NCBI RefSeq assembly: GCF_008312885.1
Contig: NZ_VSSO01000001.1
Coordinates: 310,001-374,000 of the forward strand
Reading direction: 5' to 3'
Length of the DNA: 64,000 bases
Source: Lolliginicoccus suaedae
Lineage (GTDB): Bacteria; Actinomycetota; Actinomycetes; Mycobacteriales; Mycobacteriaceae
Part shown: positions 31,001-40,386 of the stretch, piece after piece
Layout of the letters: each line of letters opens with the position of its first letter
Numbering within the stretch: position 1 is the stretch's first letter
Made by a program: the position numbers and the translations under genes
The notes under the pieces: model-generated
The model's input: only the letters and a program-made list of their open reading frames with translations
The model's database searches: none
Told to the model about the DNA's origin: nothing

Positions 31001-34000
31001 CGCCGGGCGATCATGCGCTCGAGGCTGGCGCGCAGGCGATCGGGATCGACGGCGCCGTCGAGGAAGAGCCGCTGCTGCACGACGTACGGGTCCGTGCCGT
31101 GCTGCTCCTGCGCGAGCCGGGACTGGGCGTGGATACCCTCTTGCAGCGGAGTGAGCGGCAGCATGTCGTCGAGGCCGCCCGCGCGGTCGATGAGCTGGCC
31201 GAGCTCGGTGCCGGAGACCCCGGTGAGAGTGACATCGGCAGGGTCGAGCGAGCGTTGCTGGTCGGCGAGCCCAGCGATGCGGGCCGCAGCGTCGGCGAGT
31301 GCGGTCGCCAGGGCCTCGGCGTCCTCGGCCCCGATGAGCCGGGAGGCGAATGTCAGGCGTGCCTCGAGGACGGTCCCGTCCGGGGTGGCGCGCTGTGCGA
31401 TATCGATCTCGACGGCATGGAGCAGCGGCATGGTGGGGCCACGGTCGGCATGGAAGCCGGCGAGCGTCCACGCGCCTGGCTGGTCGGTCACACCGTTGCT
31501 GCCGAGGTAGTTGACCAGCACCGGGGCGAGCGGGGTGGCGTGGAGCGCGAGGGAATCGAGCGCAGGGGAATCGAGCACGGGGGAGAGGTGGCGCAGCGCG
31601 GCGTAGCCGAGGGCACTGCCCGGCGGGCGGCGGGTGGCGAGCTTGGCGGTGGCGAGCGCACCGGAGGCCGTGGCGGCACGATCAGCGAGGATGGGCGCGA
31701 TCGCGGTGAACCAGCCGACGCTGCGACTGAGGTCCAGGCCCTCGCTGGCGGGCTCGAGCGCGGACTCGTCGCGCCCGTGGCTCTCGATGTCGATCAGGAA
31801 CCTGCTGGCGCGGGGCCGCCACTGGCCGAGCCCCTCGATCACGGTGGCGATGACGGCTTCGTGGGCGGTGCAGCGCTGCGTGGCAGGGCCGGTCTCGATC
31901 AGTGCGCGCGCTGTGGCGGCGGGGATGGTGACGGTACGGGTGGTGGCGGTGGCGAGGGTGTCGCGGGCCGGATCGAGCGGTGAGGCGGTGACGCTTGTGC
32001 CCTCGAGGCCGGACAGCGCGTCCAGCCACGCGGTGGCGTCCGCGGCGAACCGGTTGCTGCGCACCGCGTCGTGCAGCGCGGTGGACCAGCGGCGGAACGA
32101 GGTGGTCGGCGCGGGCAGTGGCTGGTCGTGCAGCGCGGCGGCGAGATCCTCCAGCACGATGCGCCAGGAGACCGCGTCGATGACGAGGTGGTGGATGCAC
32201 AGCAGCAGATCGGCCCCGGAGAGCAGCCCCGCGACCGTCGAGCCCGAATCGGCATCGATGCGCCCGCGGACTACGTCGAGGTCGGCTACTGGATCACCGG
32301 TGCCGACGGTGACGAGTACCTGCTCGGGACGAGACGTTCCGGGCGCAGGCACGTCGAGGGACCAGGCGTGGTCCTCTCGGACGAGGCTCGCGGCGAGGAT
32401 CGGATGGCGGTCGATCACCTGGCGCAGGGCATCGTCGAGATCGGTCGCGGTGGTGCCGTCGGGCATGCGTACCCGAGCGGTGTGGGTGAAGCCGTCGATG
32501 CTCCCCCCGGATCGACGCAGCCACGCCATCAAGGGCGTCTCCGGGATGCGGCCAGCGGGCTCGTCCGCGACAGGGGTGCTAGTGCTCGATGCTTGCTCGG
32601 AGATCCGGGCGAGCGCGGCGGCGGTGCGGGCACGAAAGACCTCGCGCGCGCCGAAGCGAAGACCGAGCTGGCGGGCCCGGCCCACGAGCTGGATCGCGAC
32701 GATGCTATCGCCACCGAGGTGGAAGAAGTCCTCCTCGGGGCCAACTTCGGGCAGCCCGAGGATGTCGGCGATGATGCCGCACAAGTGCTGCTCGGCCTCG
32801 CTGCGGGGCGCGCGGGCGACGGCGGAGCGGTCCGGGCGCTCGAGCACCGGCTCGGGCAGAGCGCGGCGATCGAGCTTGCCGTTCGCGGTCAGGGGGAATG
32901 CGTCGAGCACGGTGATCGAGGCTGGCACCATGAAGTCCGGCAGGTTCTCGTGCGCCCACTGCTGCACCTGATCGGCATCCAGGCCATGCGCGGTGGGCAC
33001 GACGTAGGCGGCGAGGCTCGTGGGGCTTCCGGCGCGCTGGTGCATCACTACGGCGCTGTGGCGCACCTGCTCGTGGCGGGCCAGCGCGGCTTCGACATCC
33101 TCGAGCTCGAGGCGCATGCCCCGGATCTTGACCTGGTTGTCGGCGCGGCCAAGGAACTCCAGCTCGCCGGTGGCGGCGAGGCGCGCGAGGTCGCCCGTGC
33201 GGTAGAGGCGCTGGCCGGGCTCGCCGAAGGGGTCGGCGATGAAGCGGGCCGCGGTCTGCGCGGGCGCGTTGGCATAGCCGCGCGCAAGCAGGAACCCGGC
33301 GGCATACAGCTCGCCGGGCATGCCGAGCGGCACGGGGCGCAGGCGCTCGTCGAGCACCCGCAGCACGGTGTTCGGGTTCGGTCGACCGATGCTCGTGGCG
33401 ATGCGCTCGGCGGCGTCGCGATAAATGACGTGGGAGACGCCGATGGTCGCCTCGGCAGGCCCGTAGCCGTGATAGAGCGTGGTGCCGAGCTGCTCGCGGA
33501 ACCGGGCGAACAACGATGGGGTGAGCACCTCGCCGCCGCACCACACATGCTGGAGCCCGGCGAGGGCTCCCCGCCCGGCATCGAGGCCGAGCAGCACGTC
33601 GAGCATGGAGGACACGAGGTAGACGAACGTGACGTTCTCCCGCGCGATGAGGCCGAGCAGGTAGTCGGGATCGCGCTCCCCGCCGGGCTCGGCCACGACG
33701 AGAGTGCCCCCGGTGGCCAGGGGCAGGAAGATCTCGTTGAGCGAGATGTCGAATGCCAGCGGGGCCTTGAACAGCGACGCGTCGCCGGGGCCGAAGCCGC
33801 CGAGGATCTCGCGGGCCTGCCAGTCGAGCCGCTCGCAGAGTGCCTCGTGGCGGATGATCGCGCCCTTGGGGGTGCCGGTCGAGCCGGAGGTGAAGATGAT
33901 GTACGCCGCTTGGCCCGGCAGCACCCGCGCGCCGGGGGTGCTCGTGGGCCGGTGGTGGTAGTCCCAGTCGTCGAGATCGAGGGGGAGGCCCTGCTGCCCG

Positions 34001-35706
34001 GGGGCGGCGAGGACGAGCTTGGCGCCGGATGCGGCGAGGACCTGCTCGCGGCGCTGCGCGGGCCAGGCCGGGTCGAGGGGGACGAACATCCCGCCGGCGG
34101 CGGTGATGCCGAGCAGCGCGACGATCATCTCGGCAGAGCGGGGCAGCGAGACCGCTACCGGCGTCTCAGTGGTCACGCCCTCGGCGATGAGCTGGTGGGC
34201 GAGCTGGTGCGCGCGGTCCATCAGGTCGCCGTAGGAATAGCGCATGGGTGTGCCCGAGATTGTGGTGGCGACGAGGGCCGTGGCGGTGGGCGCGCGGCGG
34301 GCCTGCTCGGCCACGAGCCGGGGCAGCGTGGTGACCGGATGCGGCCGCGCGGGACCGGTGGCGAACCGCTCGAGGTCCGCGAGCTCGGCCGGGGGAAGGA
34401 TCGGCAAGGTAGCGAGGGGCCGGGCAGGATCGTCAAGGATCGCGGCGAGACTGGTGGACAGGCGATCTGCGTGCAGGGCGAGCTCGGGCCCAGAGCCGGA
34501 GGGCCCCCGCAGGACGAGGCGCAGCGGATCGGCGCGGGTGCCGCCGAGAACGACGAGCTCGAGGTCGTGGACGACGCCGCTGACGGTGTGGATGAGCCGT
34601 CCGGGCTGGGCACCGAATGCGACATCGGTGTCGAACATCATGATGTTGATGCCGGGGCCATGGATGCGCCGGTCGGGGCTAATGCCCCGGATGATCCGGT
34701 GGAGCTGCTCGCCGCGGAAGCGGGAGTGGCGCAGCACCGTGGTGATGGTGGCCTGGGTGGTGGCGAGCACGTCGGTGATGGTGGCAGCGGGGTCGAGGGC
34801 GAACTCGACGGGCAGGATGTTGGTGGCCATGCACGGGGTGGATCGCAGCGCACGGCCGAACCGGGCGGTGAACGGCATGGAGACGGTGATCGCGTCGCGG
34901 CCGGTCAGCGCGTGCAGGTGGGCGAGCAGTGCGGCGAGTACGAGCGCTTGCGGGCGGGTGCCAAGCTGCTGGGCGCGATCGAGCAGGCGCGCGGTCCCCG
35001 CCGCGCCGAGCTCGAGGATGTGCTCGCTGTAGCCGTGGCTGGTGCTGTGCCCGCCGAGGATCTGGGGCGGCTCGGACATCTGCTTCGCGCGAGCGGACCA
35101 GTAGTCGCGGTCTCGCTGCGCGCTGGGGGACTGCTGGTAGCTGGTGTCGGCATCAACGACGGTGGAAAGCGTCCAGGAGGGCGGCTCGTGGCCGGGATCG
35201 GCGTGCAGGCGCGCGGTCTCCTTCACGATGAGGAACGCGCCGTAGCCGTCGAGGATGCTGTGGTGGGCGCGCTGGTACCACCACAGCCGGTCATCGGGCA
35301 GCATCAGCAGGACGTGCCGGAACAAGGGGGCATCGTCGGTGGGCGGGGTGGCAAGGTCGTCGTCGATGAGCGCGCGGGCTTCGCCGTTCGGATCGGTGCT
35401 CGCGCGCAGGTCGATCGTCTCGACGTGCCAGTCCCAGCGGTGGATGGCCTGCGCGGGCTGGCCACCGGTGAGCACGAGGCGAACGTGCAGGGGCTCGGCG
35501 GCATCCACGGCCCGAGTGATGGCGCGAGCAAGGGCCTCAGGGTCGGGGATACCCGGCAGCTCGATGACGGTGCAGATGTTGGCCGGTGGTGCGGTGTCGT
35601 CGAGCTGCTCGGCGATCCAGACCTCGTGCTGCGCCGCAGTGAGGGGAAGAGGGGCGAGAGGAACGGGCAGGCTCGGCTGGTGCGAGGTGTGGCCGCTGGA
35701 TGACAT
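19054..35706 (-). CDS. Four-module nonribosomal peptide synthetase for a hydroxamate siderophore
   Basis: 5550-aa megasynthetase. By motif the order is C1-A1-T1-E1-C2-A2-T2-E2-C3-A3-T3-C4-A4-T4-C5. Approximate positions: C1 15-440 (HHSILDG); A1 460-950 ([11 protein letters not shown]); T1 near 997 (LGGDS); E1 1045-1480 ([12 protein letters not shown]); C2 1505-1940 (HHLIADG); A2 1950-2450; T2 near 2505; E2 2540-2990; C3 3030-3470 (HH replaced, EFLLWDG); A3 3490-3990; T3 near 4040 (LGGHS); C4 4100-4535 (HHIATDE); A4 4560-5060; T4 near 5110; C5 5150-5550 (HYTGIDE). There is no thioesterase. Codes read by alignment to PheA: A1 DINYWGGIGK (N5-acyl-hydroxyornithine type), A2 DVWHVSLVDK (Ser), A3 DMENLGLINK (N5-hydroxyornithine), A4 DVFILGAVNK (unassigned). 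Start ATG 35706 has GGAG upstream and follows an IdeR-like box. Layout resembles the coelichelin/erythrochelin family of synthetases. Confidence 0.95.
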   Translation of the reverse strand: MSSSGHTSHQPSLPVPLAPLPLTAAQHEVWIAEQLDDTAPPANICTVIELPGIPDPEALARAITRAVDAAEPLHVRLVLTGGQPAQAIHRWDWHVETIDLRASTDPNGEARALIDDDLATPPTDDAPLFRHVLLMLPDDRLWWYQRAHHSILDGYGAFLIVKETARLHADPGHEPPSWTLSTVVDADTSYQQSPSAQRDRDYWSARAKQMSEPPQILGGHSTSHGYSEHILELGAAGTARLLDRAQQLGTRPQALVLAALLAHLHALTGRDAITVSMPFTARFGRALRSTPCMATNILPVEFALDPAATITDVLATTQATITTVLRHSRFRGEQLHRIIRGISPDRRIHGPGINIMMFDTDVAFGAQPGRLIHTVSGVVHDLELVVLGGTRADPLRLVLRGPSGSGPELALHADRLSTSLAAILDDPARPLATLPILPPAELADLERFATGPARPHPVTTLPRLVAEQARRAPTATALVATTISGTPMRYSYGDLMDRAHQLAHQLIAEGVTTETPVAVSLPRSAEMIVALLGITAAGGMFVPLDPAWPAQRREQVLAASGAKLVLAAPGQQGLPLDLDDWDYHHRPTSTPGARVLPGQAAYIIFTSGSTGTPKGAIIRHEALCERLDWQAREILGGFGPGDASLFKAPLAFDISLNEIFLPLATGGTLVVAEPGGERDPDYLLGLIARENVTFVYLVSSMLDVLLGLDAGRGALAGLQHVWCGGEVLTPSLFARFREQLGTTLYHGYGPAEATIGVSHVIYRDAAERIATSIGRPNPNTVLRVLDERLRPVPLGMPGELYAAGFLLARGYANAPAQTAARFIADPFGEPGQRLYRTGDLARLAATGELEFLGRADNQVKIRGMRLELEDVEAALARHEQVRHSAVVMHQRAGSPTSLAAYVVPTAHGLDADQVQQWAHENLPDFMVPASITVLDAFPLTANGKLDRRALPEPVLERPDRSAVARAPRSEAEQHLCGIIADILGLPEVGPEEDFFHLGGDSIVAIQLVGRARQLGLRFGAREVFRARTAAALARISEQASSTSTPVADEPAGRIPETPLMAWLRRSGGSIDGFTHTARVRMPDGTTATDLDDALRQVIDRHPILAASLVREDHAWSLDVPAPGTSRPEQVLVTVGTGDPVADLDVVRGRIDADSGSTVAGLLSGADLLLCIHHLVIDAVSWRIVLEDLAAALHDQPLPAPTTSFRRWSTALHDAVRSNRFAADATAWLDALSGLEGTSVTASPLDPARDTLATATTRTVTIPAATARALIETGPATQRCTAHEAVIATVIEGLGQWRPRASRFLIDIESHGRDESALEPASEGLDLSRSVGWFTAIAPILADRAATASGALATAKLATRRPPGSALGYAALRHLSPVLDSPALDSLALHATPLAPVLVNYLGSNGVTDQPGAWTLAGFHADRGPTMPLLHAVEIDIAQRATPDGTVLEARLTFASRLIGAEDAEALATALADAAARIAGLADQQRSLDPADVTLTGVSGTELGQLIDRAGGLDDMLPLTPLQEGIHAQSRLAQEQHGTDPYVVQQRLFLDGAVDPDRLRASLERMIARRPALRAAIAELDDGRAVQAITTPGPVALRVIDVRDDADLEAVCAADRLPLDLHEAPLVRFTLARRPDGTSVLVQSIHHLIADGWSIPLMIQDLLEGLGAEQGEAPAQHAARELAILREHHRWLAERDAAAAREAWSAALAALPDQPDLPNDATAAAGSRTIDLGTVATGDLLATARQHGLTLSTLLHAAWGVVLARATSSADLLLATTVSGRAIPELPGLATVAGLFINTVPARVTIAPGEPIIELAARVQQEQSALLDHHHVGVTGLRGIVPETGPLSLVVVENYPLGDGPITDPTGTVRITGIRVDEQPAYPLTLIAMPGESLSLEIKSQAGIDPMLRDAAATSLATVLGALARDPRTPVEAIALAGDRQGPAAVELAPRTLAGMIEEALQRCSSRDAVLDDRTTLTFAELDARTVALAHRLAARGAGPGSIVAIHVPRSVELLVALVAVIRCGAAYLPLDTDYPAQRLSMMLDDARPAALLVTTGSEDPGAIVAAAAGLGIPVLATSDAAAGTPERLPLPVPRPADAAYLLYTSGSTGRPKGVLVPQEAIANRLHWMQHEYRLDATDTVVQKTPASFDVSVWEFFLPLIAGARLVMARPGGHRDPDYLARLIAGENVTIAHFVPTMLEVFLGYLDTAGPGAAASVARSLRVLVCSGEALPPVVAASVGSRLPGVRLDNLYGPTEAAVDVTFAPRVETSTDQALPADIPLGGAVWNTGLHVLDGFLRPVPEGVEGELYLTGIQLARGYHQRPALSAERFVADPASTSGARMYRTGDRAVWRGGVLHYRGRADGQVKIRGQRIELGEIAAAAREVPGVAQAAAIVDGSAARVLLYVVAADDSRDSLADAVRDALADRLTEAMRPAAIIVLDAMPVSPSGKLDHRALPAPAEAAARQVAEDRATTPAGDATAFAALMATVLATGTVGIDEDFFTLGGDSILAIRLVNAARRAGWAITPAQVFEHRTAARIVATALPSREQAPRAPEQHVDALGSFPALPVAQHLAQWGGSIRRFSQAALVNLPAGITAEAVTDALQIVIDHHDALRQRLSIHAPGVWELTIDGPGSVQAADHVRTASWPDVPGEREAIVAAESDAATGRLDPEQGGMIESVVLQPADPDNAGIGRLLIVAHHLAVDGVSWPILLEDLATALHGHTELPAATTSLKQFATALAAGTSSWLDELDHWRATTAPGAGLLDHEARGQAGDSASTMIRLDQEHASRLHQHASRVAGTTITETIVAAVSLAAHRWRATTEPGTARDVLIDLERHGRDVLDHLVPGVDASRTVGWFTAVTPVRVPPATTATGILLAAKDTMRRPRSGGAGHGVLRYLDARTAPLLATGANAQVLVNYLGTLPAPSTEPWQPAPETAALRNTPDADLAGPYAVIINAWTEQDAEGGSALVAHLSWPTTVLDAAAAEKFADAVRGALVEIADTGAAHSGAPLLAPIDVPLLDLDQQRIAAIECRHGRGVEALWPLSPLQEGLHFQAEIAEQDIYTAQFHLDFHERLDLDALATAVTELQSRHPTLRAGFVRDGEEVIQLVSADPRVPMIEHDLRATTAEDAAARAEQIAAEDRATPFDLTEPPLWRLTVVRLPEVDRLIVNREFLLWDGWSNGIVVTDLLALYQAAFAGQGFASLPPRAGRFVDYLEWVAGRDEPAALRFWHDYLAGIDEPSLIAGTQAIGARQELGLPERCDLVLDEHRTSALVARAANLGVTLNTLLTAALALVIGENLGRADVVLGATTAGRPPEVDGLDGVVGMFLNTVPVRAQLDAGMAIAELLARLQSERLAMSEHEHVGLAAIQRESTHRALFDVLLVVQNFVDDRSRAALHEAHGITGEDSIDHTHYPLTVVATPGERLRIKAEHHPALVPGSTARDLLARLDAVLHALESAPSDTLLARLAPPEPQPVQGEAGEVPDMTIAEMLAETARQHPRRTALIARTEHGDDVVLDYATLDARINQLARRLLALGAAPERTIALGLPRTPEMVIALFAVLRTGAAYVPLELDQPVARLEAILDDARPAVLLTTSSTGLRCPGGTTVLLDEPTERAVIAGLPDGPLTDAELGRFAPGTPGRLGHPAYLIYTSGSTGKPKGVITPHAGLTNMQLNHRTEIFEPVMAAHPGVLRIAHTVSFAFDMSWEELLWLVEGHEVHVCDEDLRRDAHALTDYIASERIDVINVTPTYAEHLLDAGLLEGDHVPGLVLLGGEAVSTTVWDRLREHPGTLGYNLYGPTEYTINTLGGGTDGSATPTVGAPIRATTAWILDPWLRTVPPGTPGELYIEGAGLARGYLGRAAQTADRFVACPWGNTGARMYRTGDLVRQREDGLLDYLGRTDDQVKIRGHRVEPQEIATALLGVPGVHRAAVVPMDVAGSRQLVGYAIAEEGWDVDPVAARDRLRAILPGYMVPAAIMLVDDLPMTVNGKLDARALPRPDLGAAATGAVATTLWQRRLAELYATILGLGSAPGIEADFFDLGGHSLLATTLVSRLRGEGASLSLRDVFDAPTIAALATRLEAHESTGSAARPVLAARQRPEAVPASAAQRRLWLLQQIDPASAAYNYPLVLRATGSTLDAEVLGSALADVAERHEILRTVIDEADGTIVQRILPAEEARARASAIKMIACATAEEAMTHARTAIETPFDLASDLPVRGSVVQCRNESLLVIVLHHIATDEWSDRPFLRDLLTAYAARLDGAAPAWEPLPVQHADVTLWQAELLGDRMSTDSLAAEQLDHWAAVLDGIPDELVLPADRARPAVPSFTGGIIDRALDPTTDASLRRLARDRQASAFMVVHALTAALLHRLGAGSDIVLGAPIAGRDEEAMADLVGFFVNTVVLRTRVEGADTVAELIDLARETDVAAFAHADVPFDWVVERIAPARSLALNPLFQVMVAYHAQPPAWTVPGIEPVRASETAAKFDLVFNFTDTPEGLELRLEYSADLFDHDTASMLADRMTHLIDQAVRHPGTPIADLDVLVIGERSRVLHAFNDTAVEVADRTLAEMAWDAARANPDGVAVRDGSTVLTHAGLARDAAEVAAALAALGVRPGDVVGLAMGRSAALITTIVATHALGAAYMPMDLAHPTERLGHMIADARPVLVVHQPGDAAAVTDVVQHACDVPAQLVDWTRIAPAGTAEDGTLPAMPAPQHLDAPAYVIYTSGSTGKPKGVVSTHEGLASLLATATERMRLEPGSRVLAFASPGFDVAVFEACMALGSASELVICPDDARTAGPELTDFLAAHRITHAILPPSLVAALPAGCELPEGCTVLVGTEVVPPKVIERFARRANLLVAYGVTEATVNNTLWQVDPGFDPRATGQQRLPIGIPDPNESILVLDELLRPVPIGVAGDLYIAGRGLAQGYLGKPGVTAGRFVACPWAEAGARMYRSGDRARWLRDGTIDFLGRSDDQIKVRGFRIEPGEIVAALATHPGIAQAAVIADGDGAATRLVGYVAAEPGLASPPDARDVRATVARLVPDYMVPAVIMLLDGPLPLTPNGKLDRAALPAPDWEQLATGAEPEGETEQLIATEMADVLGLPRVGRTDRFLDLGGHSMAAMQLVGRLRAVLGTRLQVRDVLEDGTVAALAERAGMAAPDDSVRLVAEYVDGQSYPVAGVQRLHVRQWQRGQAGGRDTSRHALSFWPAEPLDAVALEQAVRDLADRHVPLRSILDAPARSWIPGTYPTTTTEQAADAGRRAFELAQQPFDLHREPPLRVHLLDQPDGRQALLLVMHYTGIDEWSVVPLVRDLLIAYSARSTGQEPAWEPLPVAYPDFVSWTEQLAGGVREREHEFWRSALDPAMSLPSTGAGEQSVVVARTIAEDDRLALDRQVRASGSSVFGLVHDALATELPAGTPMGAIVAGREEPRLEPAVGCVFNVIRLDGAAGAGVLDRVAHATLGYAEQMDALGEDGARWPSVLLMHHQRAALDAEVEALGQFLPIPVGEPRTGLVASIYETPPGEPITLILAADTAEADEAGAAALADGVVRRLGASG

Positions 35707-35776
35707 CTGTGCTCCGGTCCCTATCTGTGCTCGTGCCGGATGGCCAGGCGAGGGGCCACCGCGAGAGAATCTCGAC

Positions 35777-35795
35777 TGAGGATAGGCTATCCAAG
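35777..35795. promoter_or_regulatory. IdeR/DtxR-like iron box, NRPS side
   Basis: TGAGGATAGGCTATCCAAG agrees with the DtxR/IdeR consensus at 14 of 19 positions, with a well-kept palindromic core (GGATAGGCTATCC). It lies about 70 bp upstream of the NRPS start. Confidence 0.65.
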
Positions 35796-35832
35796 GCATG
35801 GCCCTGCAATCCGCGACGGCGGGGCAGCCAGG

Positions 35833-35854
35833 ATTGCCTTTCCCGAAAGGCAAT
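35833..35854. repeat. Perfect 10-bp palindrome in the divergent siderophore promoter
   Basis: ATTGCCTTTC and GAAAGGCAAT (35833-35842 and 35845-35854) pair perfectly around CC, directly abutting the second iron box. It could be an operator for a second regulator or a short hairpin in a transcript 5' end. Confidence 0.55.
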
Positions 35855-35870
35855 GGTTAGCCTAAGCTCT
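35852..35870. promoter_or_regulatory. IdeR/DtxR-like iron box, formyltransferase side
   Basis: AATGGTTAGCCTAAGCTCT matches the DtxR/IdeR consensus at about 14 of 19 positions, including the core GGTTAGCCTAA. It lies 96-114 bp upstream of the GTG at 35966. Two boxes 57 bp apart in one divergent region point to joint iron control of both genes. Confidence 0.6.
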
Positions 35871-35965
35871 GTAACCGGCTGTGCCCAATCGGGCCAGGCA
35901 CCAGTAGCCACCGCGAACTGGGCCTCACCGCGAACCGGACCAACCACGACCAGGGGGAGACACAC

Positions 35966-36910
35966 GTGCGCGTCGCCACGCTCGGATACCAGACCTGGGG
36001 GCACCGGACCCTCGAAGCCCTCATCAAGTCCGACCACGACGTCGTCCTCGCCATCACCCACCCCCAGTCCGACCACATCTACGAGACCATGTGGGCCGAC
36101 TCGGTCGCCGACCTCGCCACCCAGAACGGCATCCCGGTCCACCTCGCGACCAAGCCCGACGCAGCGTTCCGCGACGCCCTCGCCGCCGCTGAGCCCGACA
36201 TCATCGTCGCCAACAACTGGCGCACCTGGTTGCCCCCCGAGGTGTTCAACGCACCCCGCCACGGCACCCTCAACATCCACGACTCGCTGCTGCCCAAGTA
36301 CACCGGCTTCTCGCCGCTGATCTGGGCCGTCATCAACGGCGAGCCGGAAGTCGGCCTCACCGCGCACATGATGGACGACGAGCTCGACGCCGGCCCCATC
36401 GTCCTGCAGCGCTCCACCGCCGTCGGGCCCCGCGACACCGTCACCGACCTGTTCCACCGCACCGTCGACATGATCGGCCCCATCACCCTCGACGCCCTCG
36501 AGCGCATCGACAACGGCACCGCCACCTACACCCCGCAGGACCGCTCCCAGGCCACCTTCTTCCACAAGCGGTCCATCGAGGACAGCCGCATCGACTGGAA
36601 CTGGCCCGCCGAGGTCCTCGAGCGCCTCGTCCGCGCCCAGTCCGACCCCTACCCGAACGCCTTCACCTTCCACAAGGGCCAGCGCCTGCGCATCATCGAG
36701 GCACGCGTCTCCAGCGGCCACTACGGTGGCACCCCCGGTCGCATCTTCATCCACGAGGGCGACGGCATGGTCATCGTCACCGGCCCCGAGCCGTGGACCG
36801 GCCGCAACAAGGGCCTCGTCATCGACCGCGTCCGCCTCGACGACGGCACCGAGCTCACCGGCCGCGAGCGGTTCCCCCACGGCGGCGGATACCTCGCCCG
36901 CCACCCCTGA
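35966..36910 (+). CDS. Hydroxyornithine formyltransferase (FxbA/CchA-like)
   Basis: 314-aa formyltransferase of the methionyl-tRNA formyltransferase superfamily that transfers formyl from N10-formyl-tetrahydrofolate. The catalytic Asn-His-Asp set is visible: NIHDSLLPKYTGFSP (Asn, His) and MMDDELDAGPIVLQRS (Asp). The C-terminal domain (about 205-314, WNWPAEVLERLVRAQSDPYP) is the oligonucleotide-binding-like fold kept by FxbA/CchA-type enzymes. Divergence from the NRPS across shared iron boxes, and the A1 code, indicate N5-hydroxyornithine as substrate, as in exochelin (FxbA) and coelichelin (CchA) pathways. GTG 35966 has a GGGGGAG ribosome site. It is not the housekeeping fmt, which normally neighbours def. 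Confidence 0.9.
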   Translation: MRVATLGYQTWGHRTLEALIKSDHDVVLAITHPQSDHIYETMWADSVADLATQNGIPVHLATKPDAAFRDALAAAEPDIIVANNWRTWLPPEVFNAPRHGTLNIHDSLLPKYTGFSPLIWAVINGEPEVGLTAHMMDDELDAGPIVLQRSTAVGPRDTVTDLFHRTVDMIGPITLDALERIDNGTATYTPQDRSQATFFHKRSIEDSRIDWNWPAEVLERLVRAQSDPYPNAFTFHKGQRLRIIEARVSSGHYGGTPGRIFIHEGDGMVIVTGPEPWTGRNKGLVIDRVRLDDGTELTGRERFPHGGGYLARHP

Positions 36911-36972
36911 GAAACCGTCCGCCACACCAACCCAGGCACACCCACCCCGGCCCAGCGCCCCACCACGCCGAC

Positions 36973-36978
36973 TAGGCT
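36973..36978 (+). promoter_or_regulatory. -10 element TAGGCT for leaderless leader peptide
   Basis: TAGGCT ends 6 nt before the GTG at 36985, the first codon of an 11-residue open frame. Same box-to-start spacing as the other leaderless starts in this window. Confidence 0.45.
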
Positions 36979-36984
36979 GGGCCG

Positions 36985-37020
36985 GTGAGCATCCGCGACC
37001 CCCACCCGGCCCAGCGATGA
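36985..37020 (+). CDS. Leaderless 11-codon upstream ORF coupled to GAP-family gene
   Basis: GTG at 36985 opens an 11-residue frame (VSIRDPHPAQR) whose TGA overlaps the next gene's ATG as ATGA. The downstream gene has no Shine-Dalgarno sequence, so ribosomes finishing this short frame could re-initiate on it. A regulatory or merely initiating role is inferred; the peptide itself has no recognised function. Confidence 0.4.
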   Translation: MSIRDPHPAQR

Positions 37021-37694
37021 CCCCGCTGATCCTCGCGCTCGCCGGGTTCGCGCTGCTCGACTCCCTCGATGTCCTGCTCGTCGGGGCGATCTCCGCGATC
37101 ATCTACGACGCCCGGCTCGCCCGCCGGTCCCCGATACCCGGCGCCGTCAGCTTCCTGCTCGGCGTATTCACCATGACCACCGCGTTCGGCCTGCTCACCG
37201 TGCTCGGGTTCAGCACGCTCGCCGACCGGGCCGGGCTCACCATGACACCCACGCTGCGCTACTGGGCCGAGCTCGCCATCGGCGCGATCCTCATCGCCGT
37301 CGCGCTGATCCCCGCCTCCGACCGGCCCGCCCCATCCTGGGCGATCCGCGCCCGCCGCAGCCCCGCCCTGCTGCTCACCATCGGCGTGGCCATCGGCCTG
37401 GCGCAGGCCCCCACCGCAGTGCCCTACCTCGCGGGCCTCGCCATGATCGCCGCCCACCAGCCCCTGCCGCTCTGGTGGCCGATCATCGTGATCCTCTACT
37501 GCCTCGTGGCGCTCATCCCGCCGATCATCGTGCTCGTCATGGGCACCCGCACCACGCCCGCGGCCCGGCGCCGCTACCTCGCCGTCGCGCGCTTCATCAC
37601 CCGCCACGGCCCGCGAGCCGTGCGGATCATCTTCATCGTCGCGGGGGCGCTGCTCATCCTCGACGCGCTCGTCCACCACCAGCACCTGCTCTGA
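37017..37694 (+). CDS. GAP/SfLAP-family integral membrane protein
   Basis: 225-aa protein with about six hydrophobic segments and typical features of the GAP (Sap/SfLAP) family, whose mycobacterial members help move glycopeptidolipid or sulfolipid-1 across the membrane. The N-terminal LALAGFALLDSLDVLLVGAI and the VAIGLAQAPTAVPYLAGLAM segments are characteristic. The only start after the leaderless short frame is ATG 37017, coupled by ATGA. The cargo lipid is unknown; proximity to the siderophore formyltransferase raises, without proving, a role in siderophore or envelope lipid export. It converges with the next gene 11 bp away. Confidence 0.8.
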   Translation: MTPLILALAGFALLDSLDVLLVGAISAIIYDARLARRSPIPGAVSFLLGVFTMTTAFGLLTVLGFSTLADRAGLTMTPTLRYWAELAIGAILIAVALIPASDRPAPSWAIRARRSPALLLTIGVAIGLAQAPTAVPYLAGLAMIAAHQPLPLWWPIIVILYCLVALIPPIIVLVMGTRTTPAARRRYLAVARFITRHGPRAVRIIFIVAGALLILDALVHHQHLL

Positions 37695-37705
37695 GGGCAG
37701 GAAGG

Positions 37706-38974
37706 CTATTCGCGGGCGAGCAGCCGCTCCCGCACCACGAGCTCGCCATCGACCATCACATCGCGCACATCGCCCGGCCGCGCCGAGTACACCAGCTGCG
37801 ACCACGCGTCGCCCAGGCCCGCGTGGTGCGGCCCCGAGAGATCCACGATCTGCAACGTCGCGGAATGGCCCTCGGCAACCACGCCGCCACCCCGGATGCC
37901 CAGCGCCTCCGCCCCGTGGCGGGTAGCCATCGCCAGCACGGCCCGCGCCCCGAGGCTGGCCGGATCGTTCTCCCGGTTCTTGTGCAGCACCGCAGCGAGC
38001 CGCAACGTGCTCCACATGTCCAGGCTGTTGCTGCTCACCGCGCCATCGGTGCCCAGCGCCACGCGCACCCCCGCATCGAGGAGCGCGCGCACGGGCGCGA
38101 CTCCCGAGGCCAGCTTCAGGTTCGACCACGGGCAGTGCGCCACCGTGGCCCCCGCCTCCGCGATCAGTGCGATATCGGTGGTCGACAAGTGCACGGCGTG
38201 CGCGATCACTGTCCGCGAGGTGAGCAGGCCCGTGCGGGCAAGCACCTCGATCGGGGTGGCGCCATGCTGCTCGCGCACCAGCTCGAGCTCCCCAGTGTTC
38301 TCCGCGGCGTGGACATGGATGCGCGAACCGAGCTGCTCAGCAGTCCCCGCGATGCGCCGCAGCTGCCCGTCGTCGAGGGCGTACACGCTGTGCGGCATCA
38401 ACCAGGGCACCCGCTCCCCGGCCGCGGTGAGCGCATCGAGCTTCTCCTCCACCGAGCGCCGCTCCGGGGTGGGAAAGCCCGCGAACGCCTCGCCGGTATG
38501 CACGCGCAGACCCAGCTCCACGCCGGCCTTGATGGCGCTGTCGGGGAACCAGTACATGTCGAGCGCATCGGTGGTTCCGGCGAGCAGGGATTCCCGGCAC
38601 GCATCGGCCACGCCCCGCCGCACCCGATCAGGAGTGAGGGTGCGGGATTCCTCGCCCACGACGCGCTCGAGGAACGACTGCAGGTCCACATCGTCGGCGA
38701 GGCCGCGGAACAACGTCATCGCGAGGTGCGTATGGGCATTGACGAACCCGGGCAGGACCACGCAGCCCGAGGCATCGATCACCGTATCGCTCGCCCCGAG
38801 CGGGCCGTCGCGCTCGCTGCCGATCGCGGCGATGCGACCGTCGCGCACCAGGATCGTCGCGTCCTCGAGGACAGAGGCATCATCGTCCATCGTCAGGACG
38901 GTGCCGCCGCGGATCTCGATGCCGCCATTGCTCACGCTCTCGCCGGGGCTCACGGGAGCCAGTGTGCCAGCCAC
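37706..38974 (-). CDS. Amidohydrolase, SAH/MTA/8-oxoguanine deaminase-like
   Basis: 422-aa amidohydrolase-superfamily deaminase related to MtaD/SsnA/atrazine chlorohydrolase-type enzymes. Metal and catalytic motifs: GFVNAHTHLAMTLFRGLADD (HxH, about residue 82), RIHVHAAENTGELE, VIAHAVHLS and ALGTDGAVSSN. These families remove amino groups from nucleosides or aromatic bases (S-adenosylhomocysteine, 5'-methylthioadenosine, 8-oxoguanine); I cannot choose among them. The GTG at 38974 is the longest option; GTG 38953 follows a CACACT box by 7 nt and is an alternative leaderless start, and GTG 38935 is a third. Confidence 0.82.
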   Translation of the reverse strand: MAGTLAPVSPGESVSNGGIEIRGGTVLTMDDDASVLEDATILVRDGRIAAIGSERDGPLGASDTVIDASGCVVLPGFVNAHTHLAMTLFRGLADDVDLQSFLERVVGEESRTLTPDRVRRGVADACRESLLAGTTDALDMYWFPDSAIKAGVELGLRVHTGEAFAGFPTPERRSVEEKLDALTAAGERVPWLMPHSVYALDDGQLRRIAGTAEQLGSRIHVHAAENTGELELVREQHGATPIEVLARTGLLTSRTVIAHAVHLSTTDIALIAEAGATVAHCPWSNLKLASGVAPVRALLDAGVRVALGTDGAVSSNSLDMWSTLRLAAVLHKNRENDPASLGARAVLAMATRHGAEALGIRGGGVVAEGHSATLQIVDLSGPHHAGLGDAWSQLVYSARPGDVRDVMVDGELVVRERLLARE

Positions 38975-39095
38975 CGCGCCTCCCGGTGGCGACTTGGCGC
39001 GGCACGATCAGCCCGGCCCCCGCATCCGCGCCCGCTGATGCACAATGAGCGGCAGGAAGCGGAGCGAAGCAGCAGCGGGTCACCAAGGAGAGAGC

Positions 39096-39854
39096 ATGAT
39101 CCTTGTCACGGGCGGTACCGGGACACTAGGGGCACAGGTCGTCGATCAGCTCGTCGCGCGCGGGCACGAGGTGCGCGCGCTCAGCCGCAAGGCCCGGCCC
39201 GAGCGCGCGGCAGGCGCGCAATGGGCGCTGGGTGATCTCGTGACGGGAGAGGGCATCGATGCCGCGGTCTCCGGGGTGGACACGATCATCCACTGCGCCT
39301 CCGCCACGGCGAAGCAAGGCACCACTGACGCCAAGCAGGCCACCTGCTTGATCGAGGCAGCGCGGAAAGCGGGCACGCCACGGCTGATCTACATCTCCAT
39401 CGTCGGGATCGATGAGGTGCCGATGCCGTACTACAAGCGCAAGGTGCTCGTCGAGCGGCTCATCGAGGGATCGCGGCTGCCGCACACCATCCTGCGGGCC
39501 ACCCAGTTCCATGATCTGCCGACCATGCTGTTCAACGCGCAGAAGCGCCTTCCGGTACTGATGGTCCCGCGCGCGCGGATCCAGCCGATCGAGGTGCGCG
39601 AGGTCGCTGCCAGGCTCGTGGAGCTCGCCGAGAACCCGGTGGACGGCAGGGCCGAGGATATCGGCGGGCCCGAGGAGACCACGATCGAGCAGCTCGCTGA
39701 GCAGTACCTCGCGGCCCAGGGCCGCCGCAAGAAGATCGTCGGGGTGCCCGTGCCGGGCAGGATCGGCGCCGCGATCACCGAGGGCAAGCTCCTGTGCCCG
39801 GCCAATGCGACCGGAAAGGAAACCTACGCGGACTACCTCGCCCGGTCAGCCTGA
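39096..39854 (+). CDS. NmrA/SDR-like NAD(P)-binding protein
   Basis: 252-aa atypical short-chain dehydrogenase of the NmrA/YwnB type. The Rossmann motif is MILVTGGTGTLGAQVVDQL at the N-terminus; further features are GVDTIIHCASA, LIYISIVGID and YKRKVLVERLI (Tyr/Lys region) and TILRATQFHD. Such proteins sense NAD(P) redox state or reduce quinones/isoflavones. Start ATG 39096 has AAGGAG 5-8 nt upstream and begins exactly at the cofactor motif, so the upstream in-frame extension is rejected. It is monocistronic, convergent with the SRPBCC gene 15 bp later. Confidence 0.83.
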   Translation: MILVTGGTGTLGAQVVDQLVARGHEVRALSRKARPERAAGAQWALGDLVTGEGIDAAVSGVDTIIHCASATAKQGTTDAKQATCLIEAARKAGTPRLIYISIVGIDEVPMPYYKRKVLVERLIEGSRLPHTILRATQFHDLPTMLFNAQKRLPVLMVPRARIQPIEVREVAARLVELAENPVDGRAEDIGGPEETTIEQLAEQYLAAQGRRKKIVGVPVPGRIGAAITEGKLLCPANATGKETYADYLARSA

Positions 39855-39869
39855 CGGGGCGAGGGTGGC

Positions 39870-40319
39870 CTAGCGGGAAGCTGCCTCGGCCAGCCGCTCC
39901 AGGGTCCTCGTGATGTTCGCCTCGGTGACGCCGGGAATGGAGCTGCGCTTGAGCAGGAAGCGCTGCTTGTCCTCGGAGATGTCCCACGTCTCGCGCACCA
40001 GCGTGCCGCCCTCGACGGGCTCGAGCTCGTAGCGCCAGATGCGCCCACCGATGAGTCCGCCGAACCCGGTGGTCTGCCAGGCGATGCGCCGCTGCGGCTC
40101 GAACTCGATCACGGTGTTGACCGTCGAGTAGGCGACGCCCCACTTCATCGACATCCCGAACCGGGACCCCGGCTCGAGGGGCTTGGCGCTGCCGCGCGTG
40201 CCCTGCACCGTGCCGGATCCATCGAACACCGAATGCTGCGATGCGTCGGCGAGCAGCGCGAAGATGCGGCCGGGCTCGGCGTCGATGACACGCTCGACGG
40301 AGATCGTGTTGCCGTTCAT
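39870..40319 (-). CDS. SRPBCC (START/Bet v1-like) family protein
   Basis: 149-aa soluble ligand-binding protein of the polyketide-cyclase/SRPBCC family. Diagnostic phrases are ISVERVIDAEPGRIFALLAD at the start, VIEFEPQRRIAWQTTG in the middle, and TLVRETWDIS near the end, followed by a long C-terminal helix. These proteins bind hydrophobic ligands in a deep cavity; many actinobacterial copies have no assigned role. ATG 40319 is chosen over upstream in-frame codons because the fold begins right there. It lies 67 bp after the M48 protease gene in the same direction. Confidence 0.82.
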   Translation of the reverse strand: MNGNTISVERVIDAEPGRIFALLADASQHSVFDGSGTVQGTRGSAKPLEPGSRFGMSMKWGVAYSTVNTVIEFEPQRRIAWQTTGFGGLIGGRIWRYELEPVEGGTLVRETWDISEDKQRFLLKRSSIPGVTEANITRTLERLAEAASR

Positions 40320-40386
40320 GGGGTCCTTCCGACAAGGGGTCGCGGGGCGTGCGATCCCCACGCTACCCGCGGTCAGGGCCGCGTGC

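Noticed and set aside
27031-35703. Long plus-strand open frames opposite the NRPS gene
   Set aside because: Low-complexity Gly/Arg/Ala translations without domains; the minus strand encodes unambiguous NRPS motifs throughout.
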